From positions 4,216,001 through 4,280,000 of the forward strand of contig NZ_OY762512.1 in NCBI RefSeq assembly GCF_963665995.1: DNA of 64,000 nucleotides, read 5' to 3'. The stretch is from Pleurocapsa sp. FMAR1 (GTDB lineage: Bacteria > Cyanobacteriota > Cyanobacteriia > Cyanobacteriales > Xenococcaceae). Shown here in pieces: positions 44,033 to 52,430 of this stretch. Within the stretch, counting starts at the first letter, position 1, and the number at the start of each line of letters is the position of its first letter. The notes under the pieces are model-generated. The model ran no database searches. It was given only the letters and a program-made list of their open reading frames with translations, and was not told where the DNA came from. The translations under genes and the position numbers were made by a program.

Positions 44033-44773
44033 ATGCCACAAGGTTGGACAGAAATTTGGCTTTGGGTAGCTTTTATCGGCATGGTAATTGGATTCGTAAT
44101 TTTAGGCATAAGAGCGATCTCTCACCGTCACAGAGAAGGCATGGAGTTTAGCATGATAAGCTTCTTTATCTGTCTTTGGGCTGCCTGTATGTATCTCTCA
44201 ATGGCTCTCGGTCACACTATCACTTTAGCAGGTGGTCAAGAGGTATACTGGGGACGCTATCTCGACTGGATTGTCACTACACCATTGCTGCTTCTCGATC
44301 TAGGTGTTCTCGCGGGTGCAAGACCAAAATTGATTGGCGCAGTTATTGGTGCAGATATTTTCATGATCGTCACGGGGGTTATTGCCTCGCTGACAACTCC
44401 TCCAGAAAATTTTATCTGGTATGTAATTAGTTGCGGGGCTTTTGTGGCTCTTCTGTGGGCTTTATTTAGCGAATATAGTGCCACTGCTCGCCGTCGTGAC
44501 GACAAAGTAAGCAAGCTGTTTTCTACTATGCGTAATCTGCTGGTTGTATTGTGGATTTGCTACCCAATTGTCTGGATCTTAGGAGCGCAGGGAATTACGG
44601 CTATTGGCACAGCATGGGAAGCGTTTTTCTATGCAGTGCTAGATGTGACAGCTAAAGTAGTCTTTGGTTTAATTCTGACTTCTGCTAGTTCAACAACGTT
44701 GGCAAAAGCAAGCAATTCCGACAGAATGATGAAGACAGCCGAGTCATACATCCAGGGATATCAAGGGGAGTGA
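44033..44773 (+). CDS. Microbial rhodopsin, predicted outward proton pump (cyanorhodopsin-like)
   Basis: A 246-residue seven-helix retinal protein. The retinal Schiff-base lysine is K208 in VLDVTAKVVFG and its counter-ion partner is D204. The helix C motif RYLDWIVTTPLLLLDL gives R75, D78, T82 and D89, equal to bacteriorhodopsin R82, D85, T89 and D96: the DTD set of an outward proton pump. L86 (BR L93) predicts green absorption. Of the proton-release pair, E196 (BR E204) is kept but BR E194 is Q186. Y130 stands at BR W138, where carotenoid-antenna rhodopsins have glycine, so no antenna is expected. An AGGAGG ribosome-binding site lies 7 bases before the ATG. No retinal-synthesis gene is adjacent. 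Confidence 0.95.
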   Translation: MPQGWTEIWLWVAFIGMVIGFVILGIRAISHRHREGMEFSMISFFICLWAACMYLSMALGHTITLAGGQEVYWGRYLDWIVTTPLLLLDLGVLAGARPKLIGAVIGADIFMIVTGVIASLTTPPENFIWYVISCGAFVALLWALFSEYSATARRRDDKVSKLFSTMRNLLVVLWICYPIVWILGAQGITAIGTAWEAFFYAVLDVTAKVVFGLILTSASSTTLAKASNSDRMMKTAESYIQGYQGE

Positions 44774-44860
44774 TCGAGGCTTCGCCCTTAAGGGATGAAT
44801 TATGAGGACGAAGGAAAGAATTTGCTTTTTATCCTCAATTCTCATCCCTCATATTTTAAT

Positions 44861-44946
44861 ACCGTTCGGTTAAGCCCCCCTGCCCCCAACTTTGGGGGAG
44901 CTAGATTCAAAGAAGTCCCCCAGACTTAAACGACTAACCGAACAGT
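44861..44946. mobile_element. 86-bp MITE-like element
   Basis: The ends ACCGTTCGGTTA (44861) and TAACCGAACAGT (ending 44946) are inverted repeats with one mismatch and are flanked by TA on both sides. The interior has CCCCCCTGCCCCC and GTCCCCC tracts resembling the element at 41305. It encodes nothing and lies 88 bases after the rhodopsin stop. Confidence 0.7.
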
Positions 44947-44982
44947 ATTGCACCATATCTTATTTGACCAGGGCTTCGCCCT

Positions 44983-45017
44983 TGAAGTATGAAGTGTGAG
45001 GTATGAAGTATGAAGTA
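44983..45017. repeat. Heptamer tandem repeat TGAAGTA
   Basis: Five consecutive 7-base units: TGAAGTA, TGAAGTG, TGAGGTA, TGAAGTA, TGAAGTA. The remaining region up to 45212 holds small palindromes (CCGTCGTTCACGACGG; GGAAGAGG with CCTCTTCC) but no gene. The frame that runs through it is an artefact of the downstream gene's open frame. Confidence 0.8.
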
Positions 45018-45212
45018 AAACAGCTACTTCCTCCTACATGCGGACAAGTCCTTTGTTCCACTATAGTTGCAAGCCCCGTCGTTCACGACGGAAGAGGTTT
45101 GGTAGAGGTACAAGCCTCTTCCAAACTTGAAACTTCGCGCCTTCATACTTCTGTCTTCAAACTTCTATTGACTTGTCAAACTTACTGTTTCAATAAAACG
45201 GATTTAACATTT

Positions 45213-46157
45213 ATGAAAGCAGCAATTATCGATCGCTATGGATCTTCTGAAGTTTTGCAGATTAAAGAGGTTGCTAAACCCCAGATTGAATCAGACCAAA
45301 TGCTAGTTAAGGTTCATGCTAGCAGCATTAACCCTATTGATTGGAAAATTAGAAAAGGTCTGCTGAAAAATCGTTCGGGCAGTGAATTTCCCATGTTTTT
45401 AGGGTACGATGTTTCGGGTGAAGTTGTTGAAGTAGGCGATCGCGTTAATCGATTTCAACCAGGCGTTTCAATTTATGCTCGTCTCGACCAATCTACGGGA
45501 GGTGCTTATGCCGAATATGTTGCGGTTTCCCAACGGGTTGCTGCTGCCAAACCGAACAATATGACCCACGAAGAGGCAGCAACAGTACCTCTAGCTGCCA
45601 TGACTGCACTACAGGCTTTGGAAAATAAAGGCAACATAGCAGCGGGACAAAAAGTACTAATTAATGGTGCTTCAGGGGGAGTTGGTATTTTTGCCGTTCA
45701 GATTGCTAAAGTATTAAAGGCCGAGGTTACGGCAGTTTGCAGCGGTAGCAATGTCGAAATGGTAAAAAGTTTGGGTGCAGATCGCGTTATTGACTACAAG
45801 GAGCAAGACTTCACCGAAGATAACGTCGAATACGACATTGTTTTTGATGTGGTTGGCAATCGCACGCCACCTGAATGTAAGTCTGTCATGAAACCTGATG
45901 GAGTCTATATTACGACTCAGCCAACTGCCGATGACCAGCTAAAAGAATGGAAACAGAAGCTCATGCCCAACCAAAAAGCAGAAGTAATTATGCTTCAATC
46001 TAATACAAAGGATCTTGTTTATCTTACGAGACAAATCGAAGCAGGTAAGATTAAAACTGTCATCGATCGCACTTATCCCCTCTCAGAAATAGCAGATGCT
46101 CACGCTTATAGTGAAACAGAACACGCAGCAGGCAAAATTGCGATCGCTATTAATTAA
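45213..46157 (+). CDS. NADP-dependent MDR oxidoreductase (quinone oxidoreductase-like)
   Basis: A 314-residue medium-chain dehydrogenase/reductase starting at ATG 45213 (MKAAIIDRYGSSEVLQIKEV). The GroES-like domain contains SSINPIDWKIRKG and GYDVSGEVVEVGDRVNRFQPG. The Rossmann domain contains INGASGGVGIFAVQIAKVLKAEVTAV. There are no zinc-binding cysteines. Homologues reduce quinones or enones. Codon use is like the surroundings, unlike the GC-rich relative at 21082. The open frame upstream to 45003 reads through repeats and is not coding. Confidence 0.88.
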   Translation: MKAAIIDRYGSSEVLQIKEVAKPQIESDQMLVKVHASSINPIDWKIRKGLLKNRSGSEFPMFLGYDVSGEVVEVGDRVNRFQPGVSIYARLDQSTGGAYAEYVAVSQRVAAAKPNNMTHEEAATVPLAAMTALQALENKGNIAAGQKVLINGASGGVGIFAVQIAKVLKAEVTAVCSGSNVEMVKSLGADRVIDYKEQDFTEDNVEYDIVFDVVGNRTPPECKSVMKPDGVYITTQPTADDQLKEWKQKLMPNQKAEVIMLQSNTKDLVYLTRQIEAGKIKTVIDRTYPLSEIADAHAYSETEHAAGKIAIAIN

Positions 46158-46263
46158 TCGGCGTTATTGAATTTTGCTAGAAGTCTATTGCTAAAATGTT
46201 AAGCTTGGAAATAGTAACAAAACAACCTTAGATAATATGTAATTAATTACGTTCAAGTAGGTT

Positions 46264-46857
46264 ATGTTAATCAATACCAAGCTTCCTTTAGATAGCGATC
46301 GCCTTCAAAAACAAGACCAAACTTTGTGTTTGGCAGGAATGACTTGGATAGATTATGAAAAATTTGATTCTGAAGAATACCCAGGCTATAGAGTCTCTTA
46401 TTTCGATGGAGTAATTACTTTAGTGTCTCCCAGTAAGAATCACGAAAGAATTGCCCAAACCATTGCTATTTTAGTGTCTGCTTACTGTAGAAAGTTCAGT
46501 CTACTTTATTTTCCACTGGGTTCTACCAGATTAGAAAATAAACCACTGGCAGGAAAAGAGCCAGACGTTAGTTTCGCTTTCAATACTGATAAAGATATTC
46601 CTGATTTGGCGATTGAAGTCATATTTTCTAGTGGTAGCCTTGACGATCTTAATAAATATCAAGCCATTGGTGTAAATGAAGTCTGGTTCTGGAGAAATAA
46701 TAAAATTACTTTTTATCAACTACAAAAAGAGTATAGAAAAATTTCTACTAGCAAACTGTTACCCAACTTGTCATCTAAAACATTGGAAAACTTTGTTAAC
46801 CAAAGTCTTACTAAAAGTCCGTTAGCTATTGAAGCCGATTTTTTACAACAAATTTAA
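46264..46857 (+). CDS. Uma2 family (DUF820) nuclease-like protein
   Basis: A 197-residue Uma2 protein. Candidate active-site residues are D101 (KEPDVSFAF) and E118 (PDLAIEVIFSSG), followed by YQAIGVNEVWFWRNNKI. It diverges noticeably from the other two Uma2 proteins here, which have VEVVSPG and WIIDP. Function of the family is unsettled. Confidence 0.87.
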   Translation: MLINTKLPLDSDRLQKQDQTLCLAGMTWIDYEKFDSEEYPGYRVSYFDGVITLVSPSKNHERIAQTIAILVSAYCRKFSLLYFPLGSTRLENKPLAGKEPDVSFAFNTDKDIPDLAIEVIFSSGSLDDLNKYQAIGVNEVWFWRNNKITFYQLQKEYRKISTSKLLPNLSSKTLENFVNQSLTKSPLAIEADFLQQI

Positions 46858-46923
46858 CTAACAATTCAAATTAAAATCTAAACTCCCTCGCGCCTTTGCC
46901 CCCTGCACACATTTAATTACGAC

Positions 46924-47889
46924 ATGAAGACTCGTCCGACGGTGCTAGTCACCCGCAAATTACCCGATGCTGTAGAAACACGTTTAGAAAAAGATTATCT
47001 GCCCTGTCTCAATCAAGACGACCATCCCTATTCTATAGAAGAACTCTTGCTAGGTAGTCATCAAGCAGATGCTTTAATTATCACTGGGCAAGATTCTCTA
47101 GATGCAGAAGCGATCGCTCAATTGCCCGAACAAATAAAGGCGATCGCCACTTTCTCTGTAGGCTATGACCATATCGATCTCGAAGCAGCCAAAAAGCGTG
47201 ACATTTACGTAATTAATACTCCCGATGTGTTAACTAATGCTACAGCAGATGTAACCTGGTTATTACTGCTAGCTGCTGCCCGTCGCGCCTATGAAGGAGA
47301 GCAGCTAGTACGTCAAGGCAAATGGAGCGATCCTCATCCTACTCAACTACTTGGTACGGAAGTTACGGGTAAGCGTCTGGGTATTTTAGGCATGGGACGA
47401 ATTGGCAGGGCAGTTGCTCGACGAGCCAAAGCCTTTAAGATGGAGGTTCATTACAGTAATCGTCATCGGCTTTCGCCAGAACAAGAGTCAGGAGCAATTT
47501 TTCACGACGATCCAGAAGATTTGTTAAGGGTAAGCGATTTCTTTTCTTTTCACTGTCCCGCCACCCCCGAAACCGAACACTTCCTCAACGCTCGACGGAT
47601 TGAATTATTACCCGACGGAGCGATTATCGTTAATGCAGCCCGTGGTAGTTTGGTAGTAGATGAAGATTTAACTGCAGCCTTGCGATCGCGCAAAATTCAA
47701 GCTGCTGGTTTAGATGTATTTGAAGGAGAGCCTGAAATTAATTCTGCTTATCAAACTTTACCTAATGTATTTCTCTTACCCCATATTGGCAGTGCGACGA
47801 TAGAAACTCGCACCCAGATGGGTTTTTTGTTGCTGGATAATTTAGATGCTGTCTTTGCTGGTAAGCAGCCCCCTAATTCCCTTACCTGA
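46924..47889 (+). CDS. D-2-hydroxyacid dehydrogenase (glyoxylate/hydroxypyruvate reductase type)
   Basis: A 321-residue NAD(P)-dependent 2-hydroxyacid dehydrogenase. The Rossmann motif GMGRIG is at 156-161 and the catalytic residues are R240 (NAARGSLV), E269 (FEGEP) and H287 (LPHIGSAT). The sequence resembles the GRHPR/D-glycerate dehydrogenase group, which reduces glyoxylate or hydroxypyruvate, in cyanobacteria linked to photorespiratory carbon recovery. All active-site residues are present. Confidence 0.92.
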   Translation: MKTRPTVLVTRKLPDAVETRLEKDYLPCLNQDDHPYSIEELLLGSHQADALIITGQDSLDAEAIAQLPEQIKAIATFSVGYDHIDLEAAKKRDIYVINTPDVLTNATADVTWLLLLAAARRAYEGEQLVRQGKWSDPHPTQLLGTEVTGKRLGILGMGRIGRAVARRAKAFKMEVHYSNRHRLSPEQESGAIFHDDPEDLLRVSDFFSFHCPATPETEHFLNARRIELLPDGAIIVNAARGSLVVDEDLTAALRSRKIQAAGLDVFEGEPEINSAYQTLPNVFLLPHIGSATIETRTQMGFLLLDNLDAVFAGKQPPNSLT

Positions 47890-47936
47890 CTCTATACTCT
47901 ATTCTTCTGTAGTTAAATTCATCCAGACTATTCTGC

Positions 47937-48398
47937 TTATTCGTGGGCAAGATCGAAAATCTGTAAATTGCCATCTGTCCAGGTAACATGAACGGTACAG
48001 CCATAAATTTTCCATGCCTTTCGTGTACGAACGAGACTATAAAAATAACGTCCTCCTAGCGTCCATAAGCTATTACCGCGATCGTTAGGCAGAAAATGCT
48101 GTGCCTGAAAGTTTACTCGACATTTTGCTTTGTCTTCCTCAAGGATAACAAGATGGTTAGTCGTAATATGCTGTATGCCTCGAAGTCCCTGATGATTGAG
48201 TCGCACATTTTCTACTAATTCATCTGCGGTAGGAGGCATCTGCGTCCCAAAGAGGGCGGTGTAATCAAACTCAATTCGATCCGTTAAACAATTCCGCATA
48301 ATTTCATAATCACGCATATCTACGCTGAAATAAAAACGGTTAATTAAATTGATGATGTTTGATTCATCAATTAGTTGTTGAAAATGAGTATTATTCAT
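47937..48398 (-). CDS. SnoaL-like / NTF2-fold protein
   Basis: A 153-residue protein with the NTF2-like pattern: an N-terminal helix DESNIINLINRFYFSVDMRDYEIMRNCLTDRIEFDY, then strands through HITTNHLVILEEDKAKCRVNFQAQHFL and a final WKIYGCTVHVTWTDG. The family includes ring-modifying enzymes and non-catalytic binders, so activity is not assignable. It converges with the hydroxyacid dehydrogenase gene. Confidence 0.75.
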   Translation of the reverse strand: MNNTHFQQLIDESNIINLINRFYFSVDMRDYEIMRNCLTDRIEFDYTALFGTQMPPTADELVENVRLNHQGLRGIQHITTNHLVILEEDKAKCRVNFQAQHFLPNDRGNSLWTLGGRYFYSLVRTRKAWKIYGCTVHVTWTDGNLQIFDLAHE

Positions 48399-48444
48399 GA
48401 TGAACTAATAAACAGGCGATCGCATTTTGTAATTATCAGAACAG

Positions 48445-48792
48445 CTAACTAGCAATTAGATTAGTTTCTTTTCGGATAGATTGTGTAATGGCTTCTACTA
48501 ATAATAGCCGTTCGTTAATTGATAACTGCAAAGTTGATTCTGTTAAGGATTCTAGAGTCTCTTTTGATTTGGTCTGAGATGAAACACTCGAATAAACTAT
48601 ATTTTCAGCATTTATATTCTGCTCTATTTCTGATTTCAAAGATTCCAAAAACATACAGTCATTAGCTAAATCAGAAGCTTCATCCTCATGTTCTTTTGAG
48701 TCTTCAATTTTTTCCAACCGAGTGTTGTATTGATTTAAAAGGAGATCGATTGACTCTAAAATAAACTTGAGATCTTTATATGATAAATTCAT
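48445..48792 (-). CDS. Hypothetical protein, antitoxin-like C-terminus
   Basis: A 115-residue, acidic, helical protein. The C-terminal part (LQLSINERLLLVEAITQSIRKE) resembles the motif found in addiction-module antitoxins, while the N-terminus (YKDLKFILESIDLLLNQYNTRL) is coiled-coil-like. No toxin gene is adjacent. The family is not certain. Confidence 0.55.
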   Translation of the reverse strand: MNLSYKDLKFILESIDLLLNQYNTRLEKIEDSKEHEDEASDLANDCMFLESLKSEIEQNINAENIVYSSVSSQTKSKETLESLTESTLQLSINERLLLVEAITQSIRKETNLIAS

Positions 48793-48964
48793 AAACGCTT
48801 AACTTATACAATATAAATCAACTGGTGTTTTCGCCATAGGCTTTTATTCTAACGAGCGATCGTTTATCCTTTAGGGCATTTTAAATTCTATAGTCATTTC
48901 AATTAATTTCAGAGATGGTTAATTTGTATTAATGATCGTGGTAAATTTTACTTGCTACTAGTAC

Positions 48965-49029
48965 AGACGCGAAATTTGAGGGGCTGTCTCTTCGGGAAAC
49001 CCGAAGAGTTTATATGCCCCGTCGCGTCT
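48965..49029. repeat. Nested palindromic repeat
   Basis: Outer arms AGACGCG (48965-48971) and CGCGTCT (49023-49029) enclose an inner perfect hairpin CTCTTCGGG-AAA-CCCGAAGAG (48988-49008). This is a GC-rich intergenic repeat type common in cyanobacteria. The open frame crossing it is not a gene. Confidence 0.6.
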
Positions 49030-49080
49030 CTAACTACCTACTCGCTACTTTTTCAGAAGATCGACTGGTTGCTATTTGGA

Positions 49081-49266
49081 ATGACTATAGTTCAAATTGT
49101 AGACAGTGCGATCGCCCTCGCCCGTAACTTAAGCGACACAGATGACCGCCTCGTTAAAAAGAGTCAAACTTATGCCCAATTACTTAAGGTAAAAGTAAAT
49201 AACCCCTTACAGTGGTTCGCTCAAATAATGCTAATGGAGGATAACAACAATGAAAACCCAGAATGA
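49081..49266 (+). CDS. Small hypothetical protein
   Basis: A 61-residue helical protein from ATG 49081 (MTIVQIVDSAIALARNLSDT...). It overlaps the next gene by 17 bases, and the overlap supplies that gene's ribosome-binding site. The frame is open upstream only through a palindromic repeat. Its first 28-base coding segment is repeated at 49492. Unknown function. Confidence 0.5.
   Translation: MTIVQIVDSAIALARNLSDTDDRLVKKSQTYAQLLKVKVNNPLQWFAQIMLMEDNNNENPE
49088..49115. repeat. 28-base direct repeat, copy 1
   Basis: This segment, ending in GACAGTGCGATCGC, matches 49492-49519 with one mismatch. The copies bracket the two overlapping small genes. Confidence 0.7.
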
Positions 49267-49474
49267 AATTATCGAACAAGGCTATAAAGCATTAGTGGAT
49301 TCTTTGGGAGTTGTAGATGCAATTCGATTTATTCAACACTTTAGTCCTGGGGAGGTTAACTATACCGAAGAACATTATCAATGGTTAAAACAAAAATCTT
49401 TAAATGATGTCTTTCAAGATATAGAGCAGTTAGGCAAAGACAATCTTGACCAATATCAAAAAGTTATTGAATAG
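49250..49474 (+). CDS. Small conserved-looking cyanobacterial protein
   Basis: A 74-residue protein with a strong ribosome-binding site (GGAGG) inside the preceding gene. Sequence: MKTQNEIIEQGYKALVDSLG at the start, then VVDAIRFIQHFSPGEVNYTEEHYQWLKQ, ending in an acidic helix. I recall similar sequences being widespread in cyanobacteria, often beside another small gene as here, but know no function. A small toxin-antitoxin-like pair is possible but unproven. Confidence 0.62.
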   Translation: MKTQNEIIEQGYKALVDSLGVVDAIRFIQHFSPGEVNYTEEHYQWLKQKSLNDVFQDIEQLGKDNLDQYQKVIE

Positions 49475-49491
49475 TTGCTTTATTGTAATTG

Positions 49492-49519
49492 TAGTTTAAA
49501 TTGTAGACAGTGCGATCGC
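49492..49519. repeat. 28-base direct repeat, copy 2
   Basis: Second copy of 49088-49115 (one mismatch), located between the small gene pair and the TetR gene. Confidence 0.7.
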
Positions 49520-49535
49520 GCAAAATCTTCAACAC

Positions 49536-50102
49536 TCACTTTAAAGCTTTTAGCATCATATTTTTAGCTTCTGAGGTTGCCTGCGTAAAAACATTTGTAT
49601 CATCAGTAGCTTGTGCCATTACAAGTCCACCTTGAATTGCCACCATCGAACACTGTGCTAAGTGTCGGCTTTCTGGTTCTGACAAGCCTTGGTTCTGTAG
49701 ATAAGTGGTAATAGCCTCTATCCATCGTTGAAAATAGCTTTTAATCTCAGATGAAAACGGTTCTCTAGCATCATAAAGAGCAAAAGCTCCAAATAAACAG
49801 ATTCTTTGTCCACTATCGAAATATGTATTGACTGCTATAAACATCTTACAGAAGACTTTTTCTGGGACATCGTTTGTATCTAAGGGAGCAAATATATTTT
49901 CTTCAAACCAGCAGTCAATCTGTTTCAATACGGCTTTGGCAATATCTACTTTTCCTGCTGGAAAATAATTGTAAAAACTTCCTTTTCCTAAACCAGAAGC
50001 CTTCATAATTTGAGCGTAGGATGTGCCATGATAACCTTGTTCCCTAAATAACTCAGCTATAGCTGCAATAGCTCGCGCTTTGTCAATTTTGGGTGCGGGC
50101 AT
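49536..50102 (-). CDS. TetR/AcrR family transcriptional regulator
   Basis: A 188-residue repressor-type regulator. The N-terminal helix-turn-helix is IAELFREQGYHGTSYAQIMKASGLGKGSFYNYFPAGKVDIAKAVL (about 13-58), followed by a divergent helical ligand-binding domain. Its start lies 16 bases after the stop of the DUF1348 gene on the same strand, so the two are likely cotranscribed and the enzyme-like gene is a candidate target. Confidence 0.9.
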   Translation of the reverse strand: MPAPKIDKARAIAAIAELFREQGYHGTSYAQIMKASGLGKGSFYNYFPAGKVDIAKAVLKQIDCWFEENIFAPLDTNDVPEKVFCKMFIAVNTYFDSGQRICLFGAFALYDAREPFSSEIKSYFQRWIEAITTYLQNQGLSEPESRHLAQCSMVAIQGGLVMAQATDDTNVFTQATSEAKNMMLKALK

Positions 50103-50118
50103 AATTCTAAAGACCTAA

Positions 50119-50583
50119 TTACGTTAAACCTGGATGGTCTTCTGGTCTTATATTTCTTGACCAAAAGAATTTACGTTCTTCTACTCTAATTTTAACGTCA
50201 TTAATACTGGCTTCTCGACGAGACATCAAGCCATTTTTATCAAATTCCCATAATTCATTTCCATAAGCGCGATACCATTGCTCTGAATCATCATGCCATT
50301 CATACTGAAAGCGTACTGCTATTTTGTTGTCGTCAAATGCCCACAACTCTTTTATAAGCCGATAATCTAGTTCTTTAAGCCACTTGCGAGTTAGAAATTC
50401 TATTATCTTATCGCGACCTTGAAAAAATTCGTCACGATTACGCCAGATACTGTCAAATGTATAAGCTAGTGCTACTTTCTGAGGATCGCGAGTATTCCAG
50501 GCATTTTCTGCCATCCGCACTTTTTGAATTGCTGTGTCTTGATTGAAAGGGGGAAGTGGAAGGCGTTGTTCGCTTGCGTTCAT
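50119..50583 (-). CDS. DUF1348 (NTF2-like) protein
   Basis: A 154-residue member of the DUF1348 family, an NTF2/SnoaL-like fold. Characteristic text includes [43 protein letters not shown] and [39 protein letters not shown]. Its precise activity is unknown. It is the first gene of a probable two-gene unit with the TetR regulator. Confidence 0.88.
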   Translation of the reverse strand: MNASEQRLPLPPFNQDTAIQKVRMAENAWNTRDPQKVALAYTFDSIWRNRDEFFQGRDKIIEFLTRKWLKELDYRLIKELWAFDDNKIAVRFQYEWHDDSEQWYRAYGNELWEFDKNGLMSRREASINDVKIRVEERKFFWSRNIRPEDHPGLT

Positions 50584-50742
50584 TTTCTATTAAACTTATC
50601 GGCATAATAAAATTAGCATTTTACCAATAGATTTAATAAATTAAAAAACTTTTTCAACTTAAACTGTAACCGTCATCGATAATTTCAAAGCATTAATAAA
50701 ATTATCGACAACAAAGTAAAAACTGGCGATCGCTTTTGTTGG

Positions 50743-51615
50743 CTATTTAGAAAGTTGCTCGTCGATCCGTTTTACCTCTTGGTTGTCAAGTTTCAAATCA
50801 ATGGCTTTAACCGAATCTTCAATACTAGAAATATGGCTTGCACCAGGAATCGGTACGATACAGTCATATTTGGCTCGCAACCATGCTAAAACAATTTGAT
50901 AAACTGAAACCTCTCTATCTTTAGCTAATTCGGCAATAACTTGAATATCCTGCAAACGACTAACGCGACTGCTTCCCCCTAGAGGACTCCAGGGAAAGAA
51001 GATTAATCCTTCTTGTTCACAATAATCCAATACACCATCAAATTCGGGTTGACGATGCCAAGGATTATATTGATTCTGCACTGAAACAATATCTACTACT
51101 TTACGAGCCTGTTCGATCTGCTCGACACTAAAGTTAGAAACGCCAACGTAGCGTATTAATCCTTGTTCTACAGCTTCTTTAGCTGGAGTTAGAGCTTCTT
51201 CAATTGTATAGTTGGTATCTGGCGCATGGTATTGCCAAAGATCGATTGGTTGAGAACCCTTCAGAATTGCATGGCTTTCACGAATGGTTTTTCGTAAGCG
51301 ATCGGGATTGCCATCTTGAGTCCATCTGCCTTCAGGACGCAACAAACCCCCTTTAGTGGCAACCGTAACCGAACTTGTATCTCCTGAGTACTGTTGCAGT
51401 GCTTTAGCAATCAGGCTTTCATTATGATGTTTATCGGATTCATCTTGGCAATAAGCATCAGAGGTGTCGATTAAAGTCACGCCAAGATCGAGAGCTTTAT
51501 GGATAACGGCGATCGCGTCTGTTTCTGACGGACGACCTGATATTGATAACGGCATTGCACCTAAACCGATCGCACTAATTTTATTACTGCCTAGCTGTTT
51601 ATATTTCACGAGCAA
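50743..51615 (-). CDS. Aldo/keto reductase
   Basis: A 290-residue aldo/keto reductase with catalytic tetrad D50, Y55, K88 and H130 (TLIDTSDAYC, VATKGG, WQYHAPD). The NADP-binding IPIPGASHISSIEDS is near the C-terminus. It is distinct from the AKR at 19994. It is a single gene upstream of DUF1348-tetR on the same strand with about 160 bases between, so regulation by TetR is possible. Confidence 0.9.
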   Translation of the reverse strand: MLVKYKQLGSNKISAIGLGAMPLSISGRPSETDAIAVIHKALDLGVTLIDTSDAYCQDESDKHHNESLIAKALQQYSGDTSSVTVATKGGLLRPEGRWTQDGNPDRLRKTIRESHAILKGSQPIDLWQYHAPDTNYTIEEALTPAKEAVEQGLIRYVGVSNFSVEQIEQARKVVDIVSVQNQYNPWHRQPEFDGVLDYCEQEGLIFFPWSPLGGSSRVSRLQDIQVIAELAKDREVSVYQIVLAWLRAKYDCIVPIPGASHISSIEDSVKAIDLKLDNQEVKRIDEQLSK

Positions 51616-51668
51616 TCTTTAATTTTTAATTGAAATTATTTCTATTTACTCTTAGAGCAACCAAAAGT

Positions 51669-52262
51669 TTATCTATCGTAAGTATCAACATTAGCTGAGG
51701 CAAAGATTTGTGCTGCTGTTAAATTAAGTTCTTTAAACTGTGGCGAGCGCACTAACTCTTCTCCAGAAAAACTACCTACCTCATTATAAGTATTAGCAAC
51801 AAGTTCTAATACTAGTAACGTTTGAGCATCAGGGTCAATAATCCAATATTCAGGGATACCGCAATCTTGATATTGCGATCGCTTGGCAATGTAATCTCGA
51901 TCGCGTTGTAACTCACCAGGACTGACAACTTCGATAACTAGCAAAGGAGAAGCCATTGTCAGGCGAACCGTATTACGTTTTGCTAACTGTTGAATATGTT
52001 CTTCTCGAAGAATTGTCAGGTCGGGATAACGATTTCTTGGTTCTCCATTGACTTCGACCTCTAACCCATGCCCTCTAACTCGACGATAGCCTACAAGCAA
52101 GGCAAATTGCAGCAATAAGAATGTGGCAATCTGCACATTGTTTCCTGATTCAGGTGGCACTTCAATCAACTCTCCGTTGAATAGTTCATACAGCTTATTC
52201 GTGCCATCATCGTAGGATAAATATTCGGCAAAGCTTTGAAACCGAGGTTTAACTTTGATCAT
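51669..52262 (-). CDS. Uma2 family (DUF820) nuclease-like protein
   Basis: A 197-residue protein from ATG 52262 (MIKVKPRFQSFAEYLSYDDG). Candidate catalytic residues are E26, D81 (RYPDLTIL) and E111 (LLVIEVVSPG), followed by CGIPEYWIIDPDAQ. The frame is open to 52394, but that extension is not family-like. It is related more closely to the copy at 19251 than to that at 46264. Confidence 0.9.
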   Translation of the reverse strand: MIKVKPRFQSFAEYLSYDDGTNKLYELFNGELIEVPPESGNNVQIATFLLLQFALLVGYRRVRGHGLEVEVNGEPRNRYPDLTILREEHIQQLAKRNTVRLTMASPLLVIEVVSPGELQRDRDYIAKRSQYQDCGIPEYWIIDPDAQTLLVLELVANTYNEVGSFSGEELVRSPQFKELNLTAAQIFASANVDTYDR

Positions 52263-52430
52263 AATCTTAATTATAATGCGATCGCGTGGGGTCGGCGTTG
52301 GGCGAAGTTGAGGCACGTTTTGCGAGAAAGGCGCACTTCTGCATCTAAGGACTAATTGCGGGGTTTTCTCCGTTAAAGGAATCGAGTATGACATAAAACT
52401 AAATATAGATATTAAGCAAGTTTCAATTGC

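Noticed and set aside
45003-45212. N-terminal extension of the MDR gene
   Set aside because: It runs through heptamer repeats and palindromes. ATG 45213 begins with the conserved family N-terminus.
19251-52262. Uma2 genes (19251, 46264, 51669) as a mobile element or defence system
   Set aside because: They are scattered, divergent single genes without repeats, transposases or partners. Uma2 paralogues are simply abundant in cyanobacteria.
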